NCBI GenBank assembly: GCA_017871115.1 | Contig: JAFCIZ010000001.1 | Location: 4,817,501 to 4,881,500 of the forward strand | Direction: 5' to 3' | From: Cunninghamella blakesleeana | Taxonomy: Eukaryota; Mucoromycota; Mucoromycetes; Mucorales; Cunninghamellaceae | DNA: 64,000 nucleotides | Part shown: positions 22,096-34,279 of the stretch, piece by piece | Position numbering within the stretch: the stretch's first letter is position 1 | Layout of the letters: every line of letters starts with the position of its first letter | Made by a program: the position numbers and the translations under genes | The notes under the pieces: generated by a model | Seen by the model: only the letters and a program-made list of their open reading frames with translations | Databases searched by the model: none | Told to the model about the DNA's origin: nothing

Positions 22096-23682
22096 ATGTT
22101 GGAGCAAGATTCGCGAGAATGGATTAAACAGAGAATGCTCACACTTCGTAAACAATCAGGAATAAATTTTCATCAAGATGTTTTTATTTCTATATTATTA
22201 TGTTTAATATCTGGTAAAAATAAACATCTTATTCTAATGGCCCCAATTCAACATATACCTCAAGTAACCCAAATGGCATTAGAGGTATATAACAGAAATA
22301 ACAACAATAATAACATTCCAGTTAATTTACCAATTTATTTTGAATATAGATTTGCCGTAGTTTATTTGGGTTTACAACAGCTAATATTAATTGCCAAAAT
22401 ACTCCATCTGTAGCGTCTTTTATACATGATCTTTTCATATCGGCTAATAACGATGAAGATGATTTTTCTATTTCTTCAACAAATAAACAAGTGGCTACTT
22501 TGGGAAGAAACAGTATATATAATAATGAAATTATTAAAAAGCAGCCTTCGACAAACCAATATCAGAACTCCTCCCCAATAAATCCACTAGATTTTACTGT
22601 TCGACCCTCAAAATCATTTTCCTATATAGCAAAACAACACCAGCAACCTATAAACGAAAATCAAAGAAAATATTCGACTGCAACTACAAGTGATAACAAT
22701 ATATCAGGTTCAGGAACCAATCGTATAGCTCAAACTTTGATTATACAACATTTAAATGACGCAAACGACTTTATACAAGCTGCCTTATTAGAAGTAAGTA
22801 TTATATTAATATTGAATGAATATGTATGCATATACTCATATACTCATCTATATTGATGTCAAAATAAATATAATAAATAGTTGATCATTAACAAAGAAAT
22901 ACGGTTAAATAACACTCGATACACTACACCAAGGCCACATTTTTTAACTATTGCTATTATACCTGAATCATCATATCATAATACTATCTCATCGCTCTTA
23001 GTACGTAAATAAATAAAAACTGTTATTGAATATGTAACTATACTTATATATAAACAATTGCTATTTGAAAAATGTACTAATATATATGCAAAGTTGGATC
23101 ATTTTTTTTTAAGTTATCGATTTAAAGAAGAATTTTTCCAATACTCTAGTTCCATACCCTCTCTTTCAAATTTGTTACCAAACGATATTCGATCTAAAAG
23201 TCAAAGTCGTAGAATGGCATTGTTTCAAAATGAAGAAATAAAATCACTAATTGATCATGCTTCCAAAGTTCATATTAATATTGATATTACAAGATATATC
23301 CGTGATATCGTTGTTGGAATTCGAACTCATAACCTTGTTCAGGGTGGTTTAACAGCAAGAACATCTCAAGATATAATCAATGTAACGAGGTAATTATATA
23401 CTATATTTTTTTTTTTTTTTCATTCGCATCTCTATTTTTTTATATACTCTTTTTTTACTTAATATTCATATATATATATATATTAAATGACACTATAGAT
23501 CCTTAGCAGCCGTTTTTAATAAAAAATTCCTAACACCTGATCTTGTTGCAGTAGCTGTTGAAAAAGTAGTTGGACATCGTCTTCGAATGAATATAGATAG
23601 CCAATCCAAACAGGATAATAGTAATAATGTTATTGCTGATATAGTGAGCGATATATTACGAATTGTTTATGCCCCAGTTTAA
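22096..23682 (+). CDS. MoxR/magnesium-chelatase-I-like AAA+ family protein
   Basis: Exons 22096-22284, 22350-22793, 22881-23000, 23094-23389 and 23499-23682 give 410 residues. The N-terminal part (ISILLCLISGKNKHLILMAP) aligns in my memory with fungal proteins annotated as magnesium chelatase-like, but no clear Walker A GxxxxGK(S/T) is visible. The C-terminal part looks like an AAA lid: YIRDIVVGIRTHNLVQGGLTARTSQDI followed by LTPDLVAVAVEKVVGHRLR. The middle is Asn/Ser/Gln-rich. Fungi make no chlorophyll, so the role is unknown. The first join (GAG|gtatat...atag|ATTTGC) is needed to avoid a stop. The family call rests mainly on the lid region. Confidence 0.7.
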
Positions 23683-23879
23683 TGATAAGAGTATTCATAA
23701 TGATAATAATATTAATGTTAACTATTAATGAATAAAGCTTTAATTATATCAAATGATCTGTCATATATTTTACTTTTTTTAATTAATTATTATTGAATGA
23801 AACATGATTTTTTCTATATTTAATAACAAAATAACAAAGATTGATTTTATAAATGTACTATTTATATATGCAACTACTT

Positions 23880-24412
23880 TTATTGGTGAGTGGCAACAAA
23901 ATGTTTTTGAGCTTTAGATACAGAATCTTTGAATTGTTCTACTTCTTGCCAGCAATCAAGTACACGACTTTCATTTTTTCTATAAAAAATTCATAATAAT
24001 AAAATAAGTTTACCACTAATGACACTATTTAATTACTGCTGTATCTGGCTTACTTATAGCATAATACGAGGGCTTCCTGACGTTCAGCAATTTCAGCTGG
24101 AATATCCTTATGTGGTGATCTATTTATATATAAAACAATTTTTAAAATGAATTTACTATAATCTTTATTGAATGTTATGTAAAATGAATTATGTTTATGT
24201 ACCTTTTAATACGTTGAATTAGATTATCAATATCTGTTTTAAGAGCCACCGAATTTTGATCATGATTAATATTTTGCTTAGATAATTCGCCATAAAGTTG
24301 CTGCTGTTGTTGTTGTGTGCGTTTCAATTCTTCTGCAACTCTTTGGCGTACAAGTGATTCAACGTCTTCATCAGAATGACTAGATGTTGTCTAAAAATAT
24401 TTTTTAATATCC

Positions 24413-24445
<33 letters not shown>

Positions 24446-24698
24446 TGCTGCCGCTGTTATAGTAAATAATAAACAATTTACCTTTTGACGTGATTCCAAT
24501 GAATCCACTAACCCTTGAGAAAACTGTATTATAAATATTGTTTTATTTTATTATTATTTTACAAATAAATAAATTATTAAATTTATAAATTAATAACCAA
24601 TTTTATTGATATGTTAATTTTTTATTATTTTATACCTGGAGAGGAACATTTTGATTATAAAAAATGACAGGTTCTGATTTAGATTGTGTAGCACCCAT
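23880..24698 (-). CDS. MIC19: MICOS complex subunit Mic19-like protein
   Basis: Exons 24698-24636, 24523-24482, 24390-24203, 24119-24054 and 23979-23880 give 152 residues. The protein starts MGATQSKS, a good N-myristoylation signal like that of CHCHD3/Mic19. A glutamine-rich coiled coil follows (around residues 55-75). A short CHCH-type end has a single C-x10-C pair (ALVLC...RVLDCW) and an EVEQFK motif, as in fungal Mic19. The protein acts at mitochondrial crista junctions by linking Mic60 to the rest of MICOS. Its end is about 200 bp from the convergent MoxR-like gene. Confidence 0.85.
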
Positions 24699-24789
24699 AT
24701 TATCTTTCAACTATTAAAAGAGCTACAAAGGAAAAAAAAAAGAGCTGTTAAGGAAAAAAAAAAAAATAACCCCTTCAAAAAATAAAAAT

Positions 24790-25213
24790 AAATGTCGTCA
24801 CAAAAGGGGAACTTTTTGTTGAAATTGGTTACACGCAGCTATTTCATGTTTTTACTCAAAAAACAGCGGAAATAGTTGGCCAGGATTTGATTATGCTCCC
24901 AGTATCGTTACACGAATGCCTTTTTATAAGAACATATCCACTTTACATTAAATATCAAGAAACGCATAATAAGCATCGTGGAGGAAACATTGGCTGTGTT
25001 TATTTTTTTTATAAACGAGGATGGTTTAAAATTTTGAAGAGGAAATTTAATATATATATGGTTATAAAAACTAAGCTATTAATGGAAATCCGTATTTTGC
25101 ACAAATTACTACGTATTAAAATCGACAAAATTCCCACTTGTTTACCACATATCATAAAAATAGACGAAAGCATCAAAATATTATTATATACATATAATAA
25201 AATTTTACGATAA
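24790..25213 (+). other. Unrecognised open frame, 141 codons
   Basis: The frame is open from 24790 to the TAA at 25211-25213, with the first ATG at 24887 (108 residues from there). The translated N-terminal part (GELFVEIGYTQLFHVF, then LIMLPVSLHECLF) looks more protein-like than chance, and the C-terminal half is Lys/Ile-rich. No family was recognised. It starts 92 bp from the MIC19 ATG on the other strand. It could be a decayed gene or transposon fragment. Confidence 0.3.
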
Positions 25214-25869
25214 AGTAATTTAAATACTATATGTGATATACAAATAACTGTTTTGTTAAAAAGCTTTTCCTTGAATTTTTTTGTAAATTAATTTTTATTG
25301 TAAATCCCACAGTAATTAACTTTTCTCATTTTTTAATCTAACACTACTAAATATTGTACATAATTACATCATATTACCAAAGGTATTAGTATTTATAAAT
25401 AAAAAATTTAAGTTTTTACAGAAATATTATAAAAATTTTAAGAATAACGTAAATGTACATATTTCATATCTTTGTCCAACGTGTTGAACTCCTTTATTTT
25501 ATTTATTTAAATCACTTAATATAAAAATGTATTTTTTTTATTTTCTTTTTAAAAAAAGGGTTTCAAAAATTACAGTTATAGGGAGTATGTTTTTATATCT
25601 AAATTTTTGTCAATTTGGTTTTTTATGAAGAAGAACATTGTAATTTTTTTATGATAAACGATACTGTGAATCTATTGCGATATTAATTGTTATACAATGA
25701 TATTTTTAATTAATTATGAAGAAAAATGATTGTAAAACAATCAATATCACTTGCTTTCGTGTAATAAGTATTAATATTTTTGTAAATTTGTGTAAACATA
25801 CCATTCACAAATGACCCTCTCACTCTTGACATGTTCAATCCCAGTTCAAAAAAAGAGAGATCAAAAAAT
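25214..25869. other. Intergenic AT-rich stretch
   Basis: About 650 bp without a recognisable gene. Only A/T runs and short scattered frames are seen. Confidence 0.5.
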
Positions 25870-25876
25870 TATATAA
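25870..25876 (+). promoter_or_regulatory. TATA-like box of the ML-domain gene
   Basis: TATATAA lies 59 bp upstream of the ATG at 25935, followed by an A/G-rich leader. Position and sequence fit a strong fungal promoter. In this AT-rich DNA a chance match is possible. Confidence 0.4.
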
Positions 25877-25934
25877 GAAGCAAGAAAATTAAAAGAAAAA
25901 TGAAAAAGAAAAACAAACTCTTTCCTCTTCAAAT

Positions 25935-26504
25935 ATGAAATTCTTATCCTCCTCTGTTACAGTTCTTGTATTGGCTACTTTCTCCAGTGCCAGTATCATT
26001 CCTAAATCCGCTGATGCTACATCTACTTATACACTGTGTGGTGATCCTGCTACTCACCTTTTAGCGTAAAAAAAAGGATTTCATTCCTGTTTTATTTTAG
26101 TTTAGTGTAAAAAGAAAACAAAACAATCATCAAATTATTAACGTTGAAAAATTTATATTTTATATAGTGTTACCTCTGCTGATTATAATCCAAAACCACC
26201 AGTAGCCGGTAAACCCCTTACAGTTGCTGTTGCTGGTAATTTAAAGGCAAATATTGATCAAGGTGCTTCTATCAAGGTTACTGTTAGCGCTGGTGGGTTG
26301 ACAGTATGGCAAGATACTTATGATGTTTGTCAAGAAGCTGAAAAGATAGGCAAATCATGCCCTTTAGCCCCAGGACCATATGAATTTAGTAAATCCGTTA
26401 CTGTGCCATCTATTATTCCCCCCGGAACGTACACTCTCAGAGCTGCCGCAACTACCGTCGATGGCAAAGCAATCACCTGTATTGAAGATAAATTTACTAT
26501 TTAA
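25935..26504 (+). CDS. Secreted ML-domain (NPC2/PG-PI transfer protein-like) protein
   Basis: Two exons, 25935-26065 and 26168-26504, give 155 residues. Residues 1-19 are a signal peptide. The mature part is an ML (MD-2-related lipid-recognition) beta-sandwich: an early Cys in YTLCGD, SADYNPKPPVAGKPLTV, a C...C pair around VCQEAEKIGKSC, CPLAPGPYEF, IPPGTYTLRA and a final Cys in AITCIEDKF. This order matches fungal phosphatidylglycerol/phosphatidylinositol transfer proteins of the NPC2 group, which bind sterol or lipid in vacuole or extracellular space. Exon GC is higher than in the surroundings, suggesting high expression. Confidence 0.9.
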
Positions 26505-27390
26505 ATCAAATTGATATATGATTTTTTAAAGAATAGTATATTTTAAACTGAATATTCAACAATATATATAGTTACTGTTTTATTCTTTTTATCACTGTGT
26601 TATTAATATGTATGCTCAATAAAATCCTTATTTTTTAAAGACATATAAATATATTAAAAAATTAAAAATCTCCTATATAACAGCTTTTATTAATATATAA
26701 AGATTGAAGCAAAGAAAATGTTGAAAGTTTGATGCAAATTATATCACACTTTTAAAATTAGTACTTATTAATTTTGTAACTACTTTTGAACCCAAGAAAT
26801 AAGTTGCAAACTTTTTTTAAGCTAGCTTTGAGCCAAGTACAAAATATACAGGTTTTGTCACAAGTACGTACTTTTTTTAATATACACTAACCATCTCACT
26901 TTTTCTCGCTGGTTTCTTTTGTAATTAATTTACGTTTTATATTTTATTACAATTTTATTATACACTTTCTATAAATTACATACTTTTTTTCTCATATCTA
27001 CCTTAATTCACCTATACTAATAACCCAGAATTAGAATCCGATCCATGCCACGTTCAAGAATTGTTTATGTCTTACAAAAAAAATCCTGCATTGATAATTT
27101 TTTTTTTGCTAGAACTTTATTTTTTCACTCATTCTGGATATCAAAAAAATGTGACGACTATATAGATTTCAGCTTTTTTTTAAAAAATGGGAAATAATTC
27201 TTTCTTTCTCTTGCTTTATATGTGTAAATATTTATTTATATATATAGATATATAAATAAATAAATAAATATCATTATTTATACATACTCTATTTAAATAT
27301 ATATATATATATATATATATATAGATACATATATATATATATATTAATATTTAATTTTATACAAAGGCTTAATATCTCGATTCAAATTCC
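26505..27390. other. Intergenic, with TA microsatellite
   Basis: 886 bp without a gene. It holds a long (TA)n region at about 27297-27345 just upstream of the PP4 gene and several T runs. No repeat family was recognised. Confidence 0.5.
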
Positions 27391-28385
27391 ATGGGACAAC
27401 TAGATCGGTAAAATAATATAGCATTAATATCTGTGAGCAGTTTTCGAAACAATACTATATATTTATTTATATACTATTTGTTTGATTTTTTAGACAACTG
27501 GAAAAGTTACGACAGGGCGAAATTATTACAGAACAAGAAGTAAAAGAACTTTGCAGTAAAGCAAAGGAAATATTAATCGAAGAAAGTAATGTTCAAAGAG
27601 TTGATGCTCCTGTTACGGTAAATAAAAACCCCTTTTCCAACATGATGATTAAAAAATATTATAAGCATATAATGTCATTTATTATAATCAACTTTTATTT
27701 AAAAAATTGGTTTTAGATCTGTGGAGACATTCATGGTATTATTCAAATTAATAAAGGAACACGAAATGATGGAGTTGTACTAGAAGTATATAAATATTTC
27801 GATTTTATTCATTTTTTATAGGCCAATTTCATGATTTAAAAGAATTATTTAGAGTTGGTGGTGATTGCCCTGAAGCTAATTATTTATTTATGGGTAAGCT
27901 AGGCGAAAAATATGATATTATGAATTATACTATTAAATTTTTATAATCTATTTTAATCTATGCACAGTATATTAATTTTATTTTATTTTATTTTGTTTAT
28001 TTTAGGTGATTTCGTGGACCGAGGATTTTATTCTGTGGAAACATTTTTATTATTGTTAGCTTTGAAAGTAAGATATCCTGACCGTATCACTTTAATTAGA
28101 GGAAATCATGAATCAAGACAAATTACACAAGTGTACGGATTTTATGACGAATGTCTACGTAAATATGGGTCCTCCAATGTATGGCGTTATTGTTGTGATA
28201 TTTTTGATTATTTAAGTTTGAGTGCTATTATTGATGATAAAATATTTTGTGTTCATGGTGGTTTATCTCCTACAATTAATACTCTAGATCAGATAAGAAC
28301 TATTGATAGGAAGCAGGAAGTGCCCCATGATGGCGCTATGTGTGATTTACTATGGTCAGATCCAGAAGGTAAGTATATACGCGCA

Positions 28386-28426
<41 letters not shown>

Positions 28427-28869
28427 TCTTTTACTAATAATATGTATAATAAATATTTTAATATTGATATAGAAATTGATGGCTGGGGGTATAGTCCAAG
28501 AGGTGCTGGATATTTGTTTGGTGGTGATGTTGTTGATACCGTAAGTAATCAGGCATCAGATAAATAATAATTATAATAATATATAAATAGTATAGTTTTT
28601 TAATATCATATATTTAGTTTTTACATACAAATGAATTAGAATTGATAGCCAGAGCTCATCAACTAGTTATGGAAGGATATAAGCTGATGTTTAATGATAA
28701 AATTGTAACAGTATGGAGCGCTCCTAACTATTGTTACAGATGTGGTAATGTTGCAGCAATATTAGAATTAGATGATCATTTAAATAGGAACTATAAAATT
28801 TTTGAAGCTGCTTCTCAACAAGATTTTCTCGGATTACCTGTAAAGAAAACACCTGATTATTTCCTTTGA
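27391..28869 (+). CDS. PPP4C: Serine/threonine protein phosphatase 4 catalytic subunit
   Basis: Seven exons: 27391-27407 (17 nt), 27494-27617, 27717-27735 (19 nt), 27822-27893, 28006-28368, 28473-28540 and 28618-28869, giving 304 residues (the family is about 307). PPP-family metal-binding motifs GDIHG, GDFVDRG and GNHE are intact, and the C-terminus ends YFL as in PP2A/PP4/PP6. [12 protein letters not shown] and FRVGGDCPE favour PP4 over PP2A. It dephosphorylates targets in DNA-damage recovery and centrosome/spindle control. The GDIHG motif is encoded by the 19-nt exon. The fifth intron holds a (TA)17 run. Confidence 0.95.
28391..28424. repeat. (TA)17 microsatellite in a PP4 intron
   Basis: An uninterrupted AT dinucleotide tract within the intron after exon 5. 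Similar tracts occur in introns of other genes at 37637-37664, 54358-54386, 59681-59707 and 60980-61002. Confidence 0.9.
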
Positions 28870-29087
28870 TTATATTTTATGTGTTTAACCCCATATATAT
28901 ACATATACAATAACAATAACAATAACAATAATAATAATAAAATTAATTAAACCTGAAAAAGTAATTGCTTTGGGCTTCATATTAAATACAGTATATATGT
29001 GTTATGTAAAATCAATCATTATTTTTATGATTATCTCTGTTCCAAAATTAAAACTCAGCTATTAATTTTTTTAGAAAAGTAAAAATA

Positions 29088-31544
29088 TTGAAACCATTTT
29101 TTAATACAAAAAAAAATATTGAAACCATTTCTTTTTATTTTAATTTTAAAATGACAAACAATACCATATTAAAAAATCAATGCATCAATAACATAACATG
29201 GCAACCCCAAGGTGGTTTAGCCTTTATTTTGAATAAAAATGATATTAAATTATATTCAGCTGCGAACAGCATGATAATTAATATTCCACATGGAGTACAA
29301 ACTTTTAATAACGAATCAGACAAGTAAATAACTATATAAATAGATTCAATCTATTCCTAATTTTATATTTAAAAACTATTATGAATTAGTAAATCTTTTG
29401 TTGAAAACTTTTTTTTAGAAAAAACGATGAATTACTATTACAACAACTAGAAAATGATATATGCAATATTATGCGTGAACGTGTTTTAGCTGGATATTTT
29501 ATGAATGTAAGTAATCAGGTTTCAGTTAATTAATATATGCATCTATAACAAAAACGAATGTTTATTTATACAATATAATTATTAGGGAAAACAAAATAAA
29601 ACTATTATTAAAAATAATAAACAATTAGAAGAGGTATGGGCATGGATTGAAAGTAAGTAAATTAATAAATTCTATATGATATAGCAATGTATGGTATGCT
29701 AATTGCCAACAATATCTATATATTAGATGCAAATGAATTAACAAACAAGACAGGGCAATTTAATAATATGGATCATCAGTTAAGAGGAATTTACAATATC
29801 TGGACAGGTAAATTTTAATAACTTTATAAAATGGCTAGATTTTTAATAGCATTGATAATAACTATAGTTTTATAATAATGTCATATTTTTAATTTAGGAT
29901 CGCAAGGACGTAAATCATCACCATCTAGTACACCAAGGCTGGAAAACTCATTGTCATCTCCTAAACAAAAGACAGTATCTAACATTAAAGGGAAGAAAAA
30001 AGATACACTGCAACCAATCTCACCAGACATTGACTCAATAAACAATAGCTCCTTATATATTATTCCAACAACTTTAAAATTAGATCAACGAAGGCATGCA
30101 TTAAATATATGCGGATTTGATATAACAAATGATGAGTTAGAACAAAAAATCAGCCAATTAGAAATAAAAGGCGACTATGATAAAGCAGCAGCATGGTCAG
30201 TGTTTAATGGACAAATAAATAGAGCTATCCAAACACTCTCACATAATCAGTTAGATCGACAACATAAATTAATGTCAGCTATATTGGCCGGCTATCTATC
30301 AAATACAAATAAGGAAGAGCCAAATAATATATGGCAACAACTATGTACTTCTCTTAGCCAAGATCTATCAAATCAACCTTATTTAAAAGCTATATTCTCA
30401 TTTATTGCATCTAGTCAGTGGAATCATGTTTTAATGGATGATGAAATACCTTTGAAGGAAAGACTAGTTATAGCCCTTAGATTTTTGGATGATGATCAGG
30501 TATTAAATATATAAATATACATGAAATACATAGTAAATATTATAGTATAAAACTAAGAAGCCGAAAAATCTTTTCGGTATGGTAGTTAACGATATATTTC
30601 GTTCGATTAATGGATACTATGATTGCTGATGGTAATATATCTGGACTTATTTTGACTGGATTAAGCACAACTCGTGGCATAGATTTATTGGAAAGGATGG
30701 TAAATAAAAATGGTGATATTCAAACAGCTGCTCTACTCGTCAGCTTTGTTGTTCCTAGAAGGTTGCAGGATGCCCGTGCTGAAGAATGGATTGAAAGGTA
30801 TTATATATATATATATATATACATATTAAAAAAAAAATACGTATTAAGGCATTGTTGTTACTCTTTAGTTATCGGCTATTATTGGATAGATGGCAATTTT
30901 GGCACTCAAGAGCTAAATTTGATATTGAAAGAGGAAAATACTTGAATGCATCGGAAGACATTGCACCACCCCAAGTTTATGTAAGATGTACATACTGTGC
31001 TCAAACATTAGGTCATAGTCTTTTAGCTCAGAATTTACGTAGTCGTGATGGAAAAAGAATGAACGTCCAGGCAAATATATCTCCTTCAGGTGGTGGCCGT
31101 ATTAATGGGAAACAAAAGGTAAACTATTTACATATATTTATGTATACTCTAAAACATTACTCTATATTGATATATCCTTGTTTTAATACATTTTAGGCAA
31201 CGGTATGTCCTAGCTGCCGTAAGCCTTTGCCACGATGTGCGCTATGTTTATTACATATGGGTACCCCCATTGACTCTATAAGACAAGCTATGATATCCAA
31301 TGATGCAAACCAAGGTAACATAAGTTAAATAAAAAGTAAATACATATTTTTATTTTATTATTATCATAATATTATTTATATAAATTACAATAATTTAGAT
31401 CCATCCAACTTTGATTTATGGTTTACTTGGTGTCAAACATGTAGGCATGGTGGTCATGCTATACATATGCTCGATTGGTTTCAAAATCATACAAGTTGTC
31501 CAGTTAGCAATTGTGCGTGTCAATGTCAGATTTTTACAGAATAA
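29088..31544 (+). CDS. MIOS: MIOS/Sea4-like GATOR2 subunit lacking the beta-propeller
   Basis: Nine exons: 29088-29323, 29419-29506, 29586-29652, 29727-29807, 29898-30499, 30586-30797, 30869-31118, 31197-31314 and 31399-31544, giving 599 residues from the first in-frame ATG (29151 is an alternative). The alpha-solenoid is clear (NICGFDI...[63 protein letters not shown]). So is the C-terminal zinc region ([42 protein letters not shown], then [10 protein letters not shown]). GATOR2 regulates TORC1 at the vacuole. Human MIOS is about 875 residues; here the N-terminal WD40 propeller of roughly 380 residues is missing, and only 218 bp separate this gene from PP4. The start is uncertain. Confidence 0.85.
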
Positions 31545-31643
31545 ACAAGACAGTTGATTTAATTGATATTATGAATTTATTTTATTTAACAAATATAAAA
31601 TAATAATTTACGTATATACACATTTATGGGATATTTAAAAGGG

Positions 31644-32189
31644 TTATGATATATGATCAGTATTAAAATTAATAGTATCAACTTGAGTTAATATAGAAGA
31701 AATTGTCATTACACTTGGTTTACCTGTTAAAAAAAAAAATTAGCTTTATATAAACTTCTATATTATATATATTTTTACCTTTTTGAAATGACTCTTTTTT
31801 ACATAAACATTTTTGGTGAATACGATGTTTTTGTCTTTCTTCTCTGCATTTACTACATTGGCTAATAGGTCTACCTTTTTTTCGTATTGGCAAAAGATTG
31901 CGCTCAGTGTGCTTACATCTTGTTGATCGATGGCCCTATACAATAATAAAAAAAAATGAGCAAATTTTGCCATTTGATAGTTTAATTGTATATGATGAGG
32001 TTTTTTTTTCTTTTGCATAAAATGTTTTCAAGATACCTTAACACACGCTATTTAAAATAATCACAGTATTTATGATTTTATATAAAAAATAGCAATTAGT
32101 GTTGTATTTATATATACAATATTATTTATTATACGATAAGTATTTTTATTACAAGTACAAGCATATTTTATATTATTTATGAGGATCAT
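31644..32189 (-). CDS. Small copper-fist DNA-binding protein
   Basis: Minus-strand exons 32189-32153, 32047-32037 (11 nt), 31935-31779 and 31723-31644 give 94 residues. The N-terminus MILINNIKYAC-x2-C joins across the 11-nt exon to KGHRSTRCKH. KKGRPISQCSKCREERQ and IHQKCLC follow. This is a complete copper-fist: the four Cys/His zinc ligands, the KGHR and GRP minor-groove motif and the RK-rich helix, as in Ace1, Mac1 and Cuf1. Those regulators have long C-terminal Cys-rich copper-sensing domains; here only about 24 residues follow the fist. It may be a stripped-down regulator or a gene that has lost its 3' part. It is convergent with MIOS, 99 bp apart. Confidence 0.8.
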
Positions 32190-33069
32190 TATTGTATTAT
32201 TTTATAAACAACTTCGAGTATATCAATTAGTTTAAAAGTTTTATAAAATAAAGAAAAAATAAAAAAAACTCTTTTTTATTGAGCCCTTTTATACAAAAAG
32301 AGTATTTTTTTTTTTTTTTTTTGAGATATTTTTTTAAAACCGATCGAGGCATTTACATTGCTCGAAATGGAAATTAAAAAAACTCTTTATAATAATACTA
32401 CGCAAAAAAGACTCACTATCCCTTTATTACCGTTATTATTATTATTATTATGTCACATTTTATTATCATTACCTATTGTATAAAGCATCATATATATAAT
32501 CTTCTACTAAATCCGCTTTTTTCTATGAAAGATATTTTTTTTCCCTTTTTAAGTTACATTTTATTAATAATATCAATAATAATATGGTTCATTCCGTTAC
32601 AATCGGGAAAGTCTATTCGAATATTAAAATGAATAACTTTATAATAAATATGTATAAAAAATAAGATATAAAAACAGGGTTTCAAGTTTGAAAAAAATAA
32701 AAATCAGGGGCAGTTTTTTGCAATTTTTTTAGCCGTAAAATATTATTTTTATAAAAAAATTTAAATTATTTTTTACTGATCGATATGTAAAAAATAGTAT
32801 GACTATATTCCTTCTTTTTTATATTAAATGACTCTATATTAAATGAATAAGTAAAAATAAGACATTAAATATGAACGTTTAAGATAGCTTTTGATCTTTG
32901 AATTCATATAGAACTTTTTTTACAGTTTATATTCTAGCTATTTTTTTACAAAAAATTGCAATATTTTTAGTTATGTTTTATTATAAAAATGAACAGTTTT
33001 GTTTCCATAATCTATTATTTATTTAATTAGCACAAAAAAGAAAAGGTATACTTATTTGCTATTAAAAAA
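32190..33069. other. Intergenic AT-rich stretch
   Basis: 880 bp between the copper-fist start and the ERG27-like stop. Long A/T runs and one short plus-strand frame (32450-32632) with hydrophobic low-complexity content are present. No gene was recognised. Confidence 0.5.
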
Positions 33070-34279
33070 TCAATTGCAATAGGATTTTTTAAATGATTGA
33101 TAGATATTATCGCAGTTTTTTTCTAATTGGTTTGCAATTGCTCTATCAATATTTAAACATTGCTCTTCAATAAAAGACTTTCCCCATCGATTTGTTGAAG
33201 CCAAGTAACGAACCATATAATCCAAATTAGATAATGGTTCCAAGGCTACAAAAATATCAGCAAAAGCACCATTATAACCTGTTATATTTTGTGAAGTAAC
33301 GCCAATCCATCTCATTATATAATGTAATAGTTTTCTTAGTTCTGTGATCCATCGAGGTAAATCGCCTATATTACTAGCCACTACGCCGGGTGATGTTGTA
33401 AAACAAGATATAGGTAAATTTAATTTTTGATATTTTTCATGGCATGCTACTGACAACAAATCGCAAGCCCATTTTGAAGATTCATAAGGAATAGCACTAT
33501 TTATTTTCACATTAGTCAGACATACTTCTATTTTATATATACTTTTTTTTAAAAAGAAACTCTACCTTTTAATACCTTGCCAATCATTAATATCAAAGCA
33601 TGATGAATTTGCTGTTATAGAACTTGCCCATATCACCCTACCGTCACCAGAATTTATTAACAGTCTTTCTAATTCTCTAAGCTGTAATAAATAAAAATTA
33701 GCTTGCAATATTTAAATATATGATAATGTTTGTTAAATTACCATAACATAATGACCAAGTACATTAGCAGCAAATACTTTCCCAATTCCATTTTCATTAA
33801 TTTCGCCAACTGCTTGATTGGTAGCATCAGCTTTTTCAATTAAGCCGACAGGATCGAGTAAAAGCATCGTTATTGTTTGCTTCCAATTAATTCCTATGGC
33901 ACTCAAAATTCCAGCATTACAAAATAAATAATCAATTGAGGTGTACCTAATATTTACAAAGTTAATATCATAAATAAAGAAATCTAAATATATGTATATG
34001 AACTTTTTATATTACATATAATAACATTTACTTATTTTTAATTGCATCACAAAATTTGAATACAGATATCATATTCCCAACATCGACAAGTTCAATCTCG
34101 ATATTAGCATGAGGGAATTCTTCTAATAATTTATCTCTTGCTTGATTAGCACGAGAGGCATTTCTACAAGCCATCACTATTATTAAATCTTCAAAATTAC
34201 TTTGCTGGTTTAATAAATGCTGAATGGCGCCATAACCTACTCCACTATTGGCACCAGTTATGATTGCACAATGTTTCAT
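33070..34279 (-). CDS. ERG27: 3-keto-steroid reductase-like short-chain dehydrogenase
   Basis: Exons 34279-34032, 33946-33742, 33681-33566 and 33496-33070 give 331 residues. The Rossmann NADP(H) motif TGANSGVG is at residues 9-16 and NAG follows YLFC. The catalytic Ser/Tyr/Lys are present as WASS and YESSK. Features such as SPGVVASNIGDLP and a hydrophobic stretch after it resemble Erg27/HSD17B7, which reduces the 3-keto group during C4-demethylation of sterols in the ER or lipid droplets. Another sterol-type SDR remains possible. All joins restore frame. Confidence 0.85.

Noticed and set aside
23310..23335. B-box-like string GAATTCGAACTC suggesting a tRNA
   Set aside because: It lies within the coding exon of the MoxR-like gene (GIRTHN), and no A box or cloverleaf is present.
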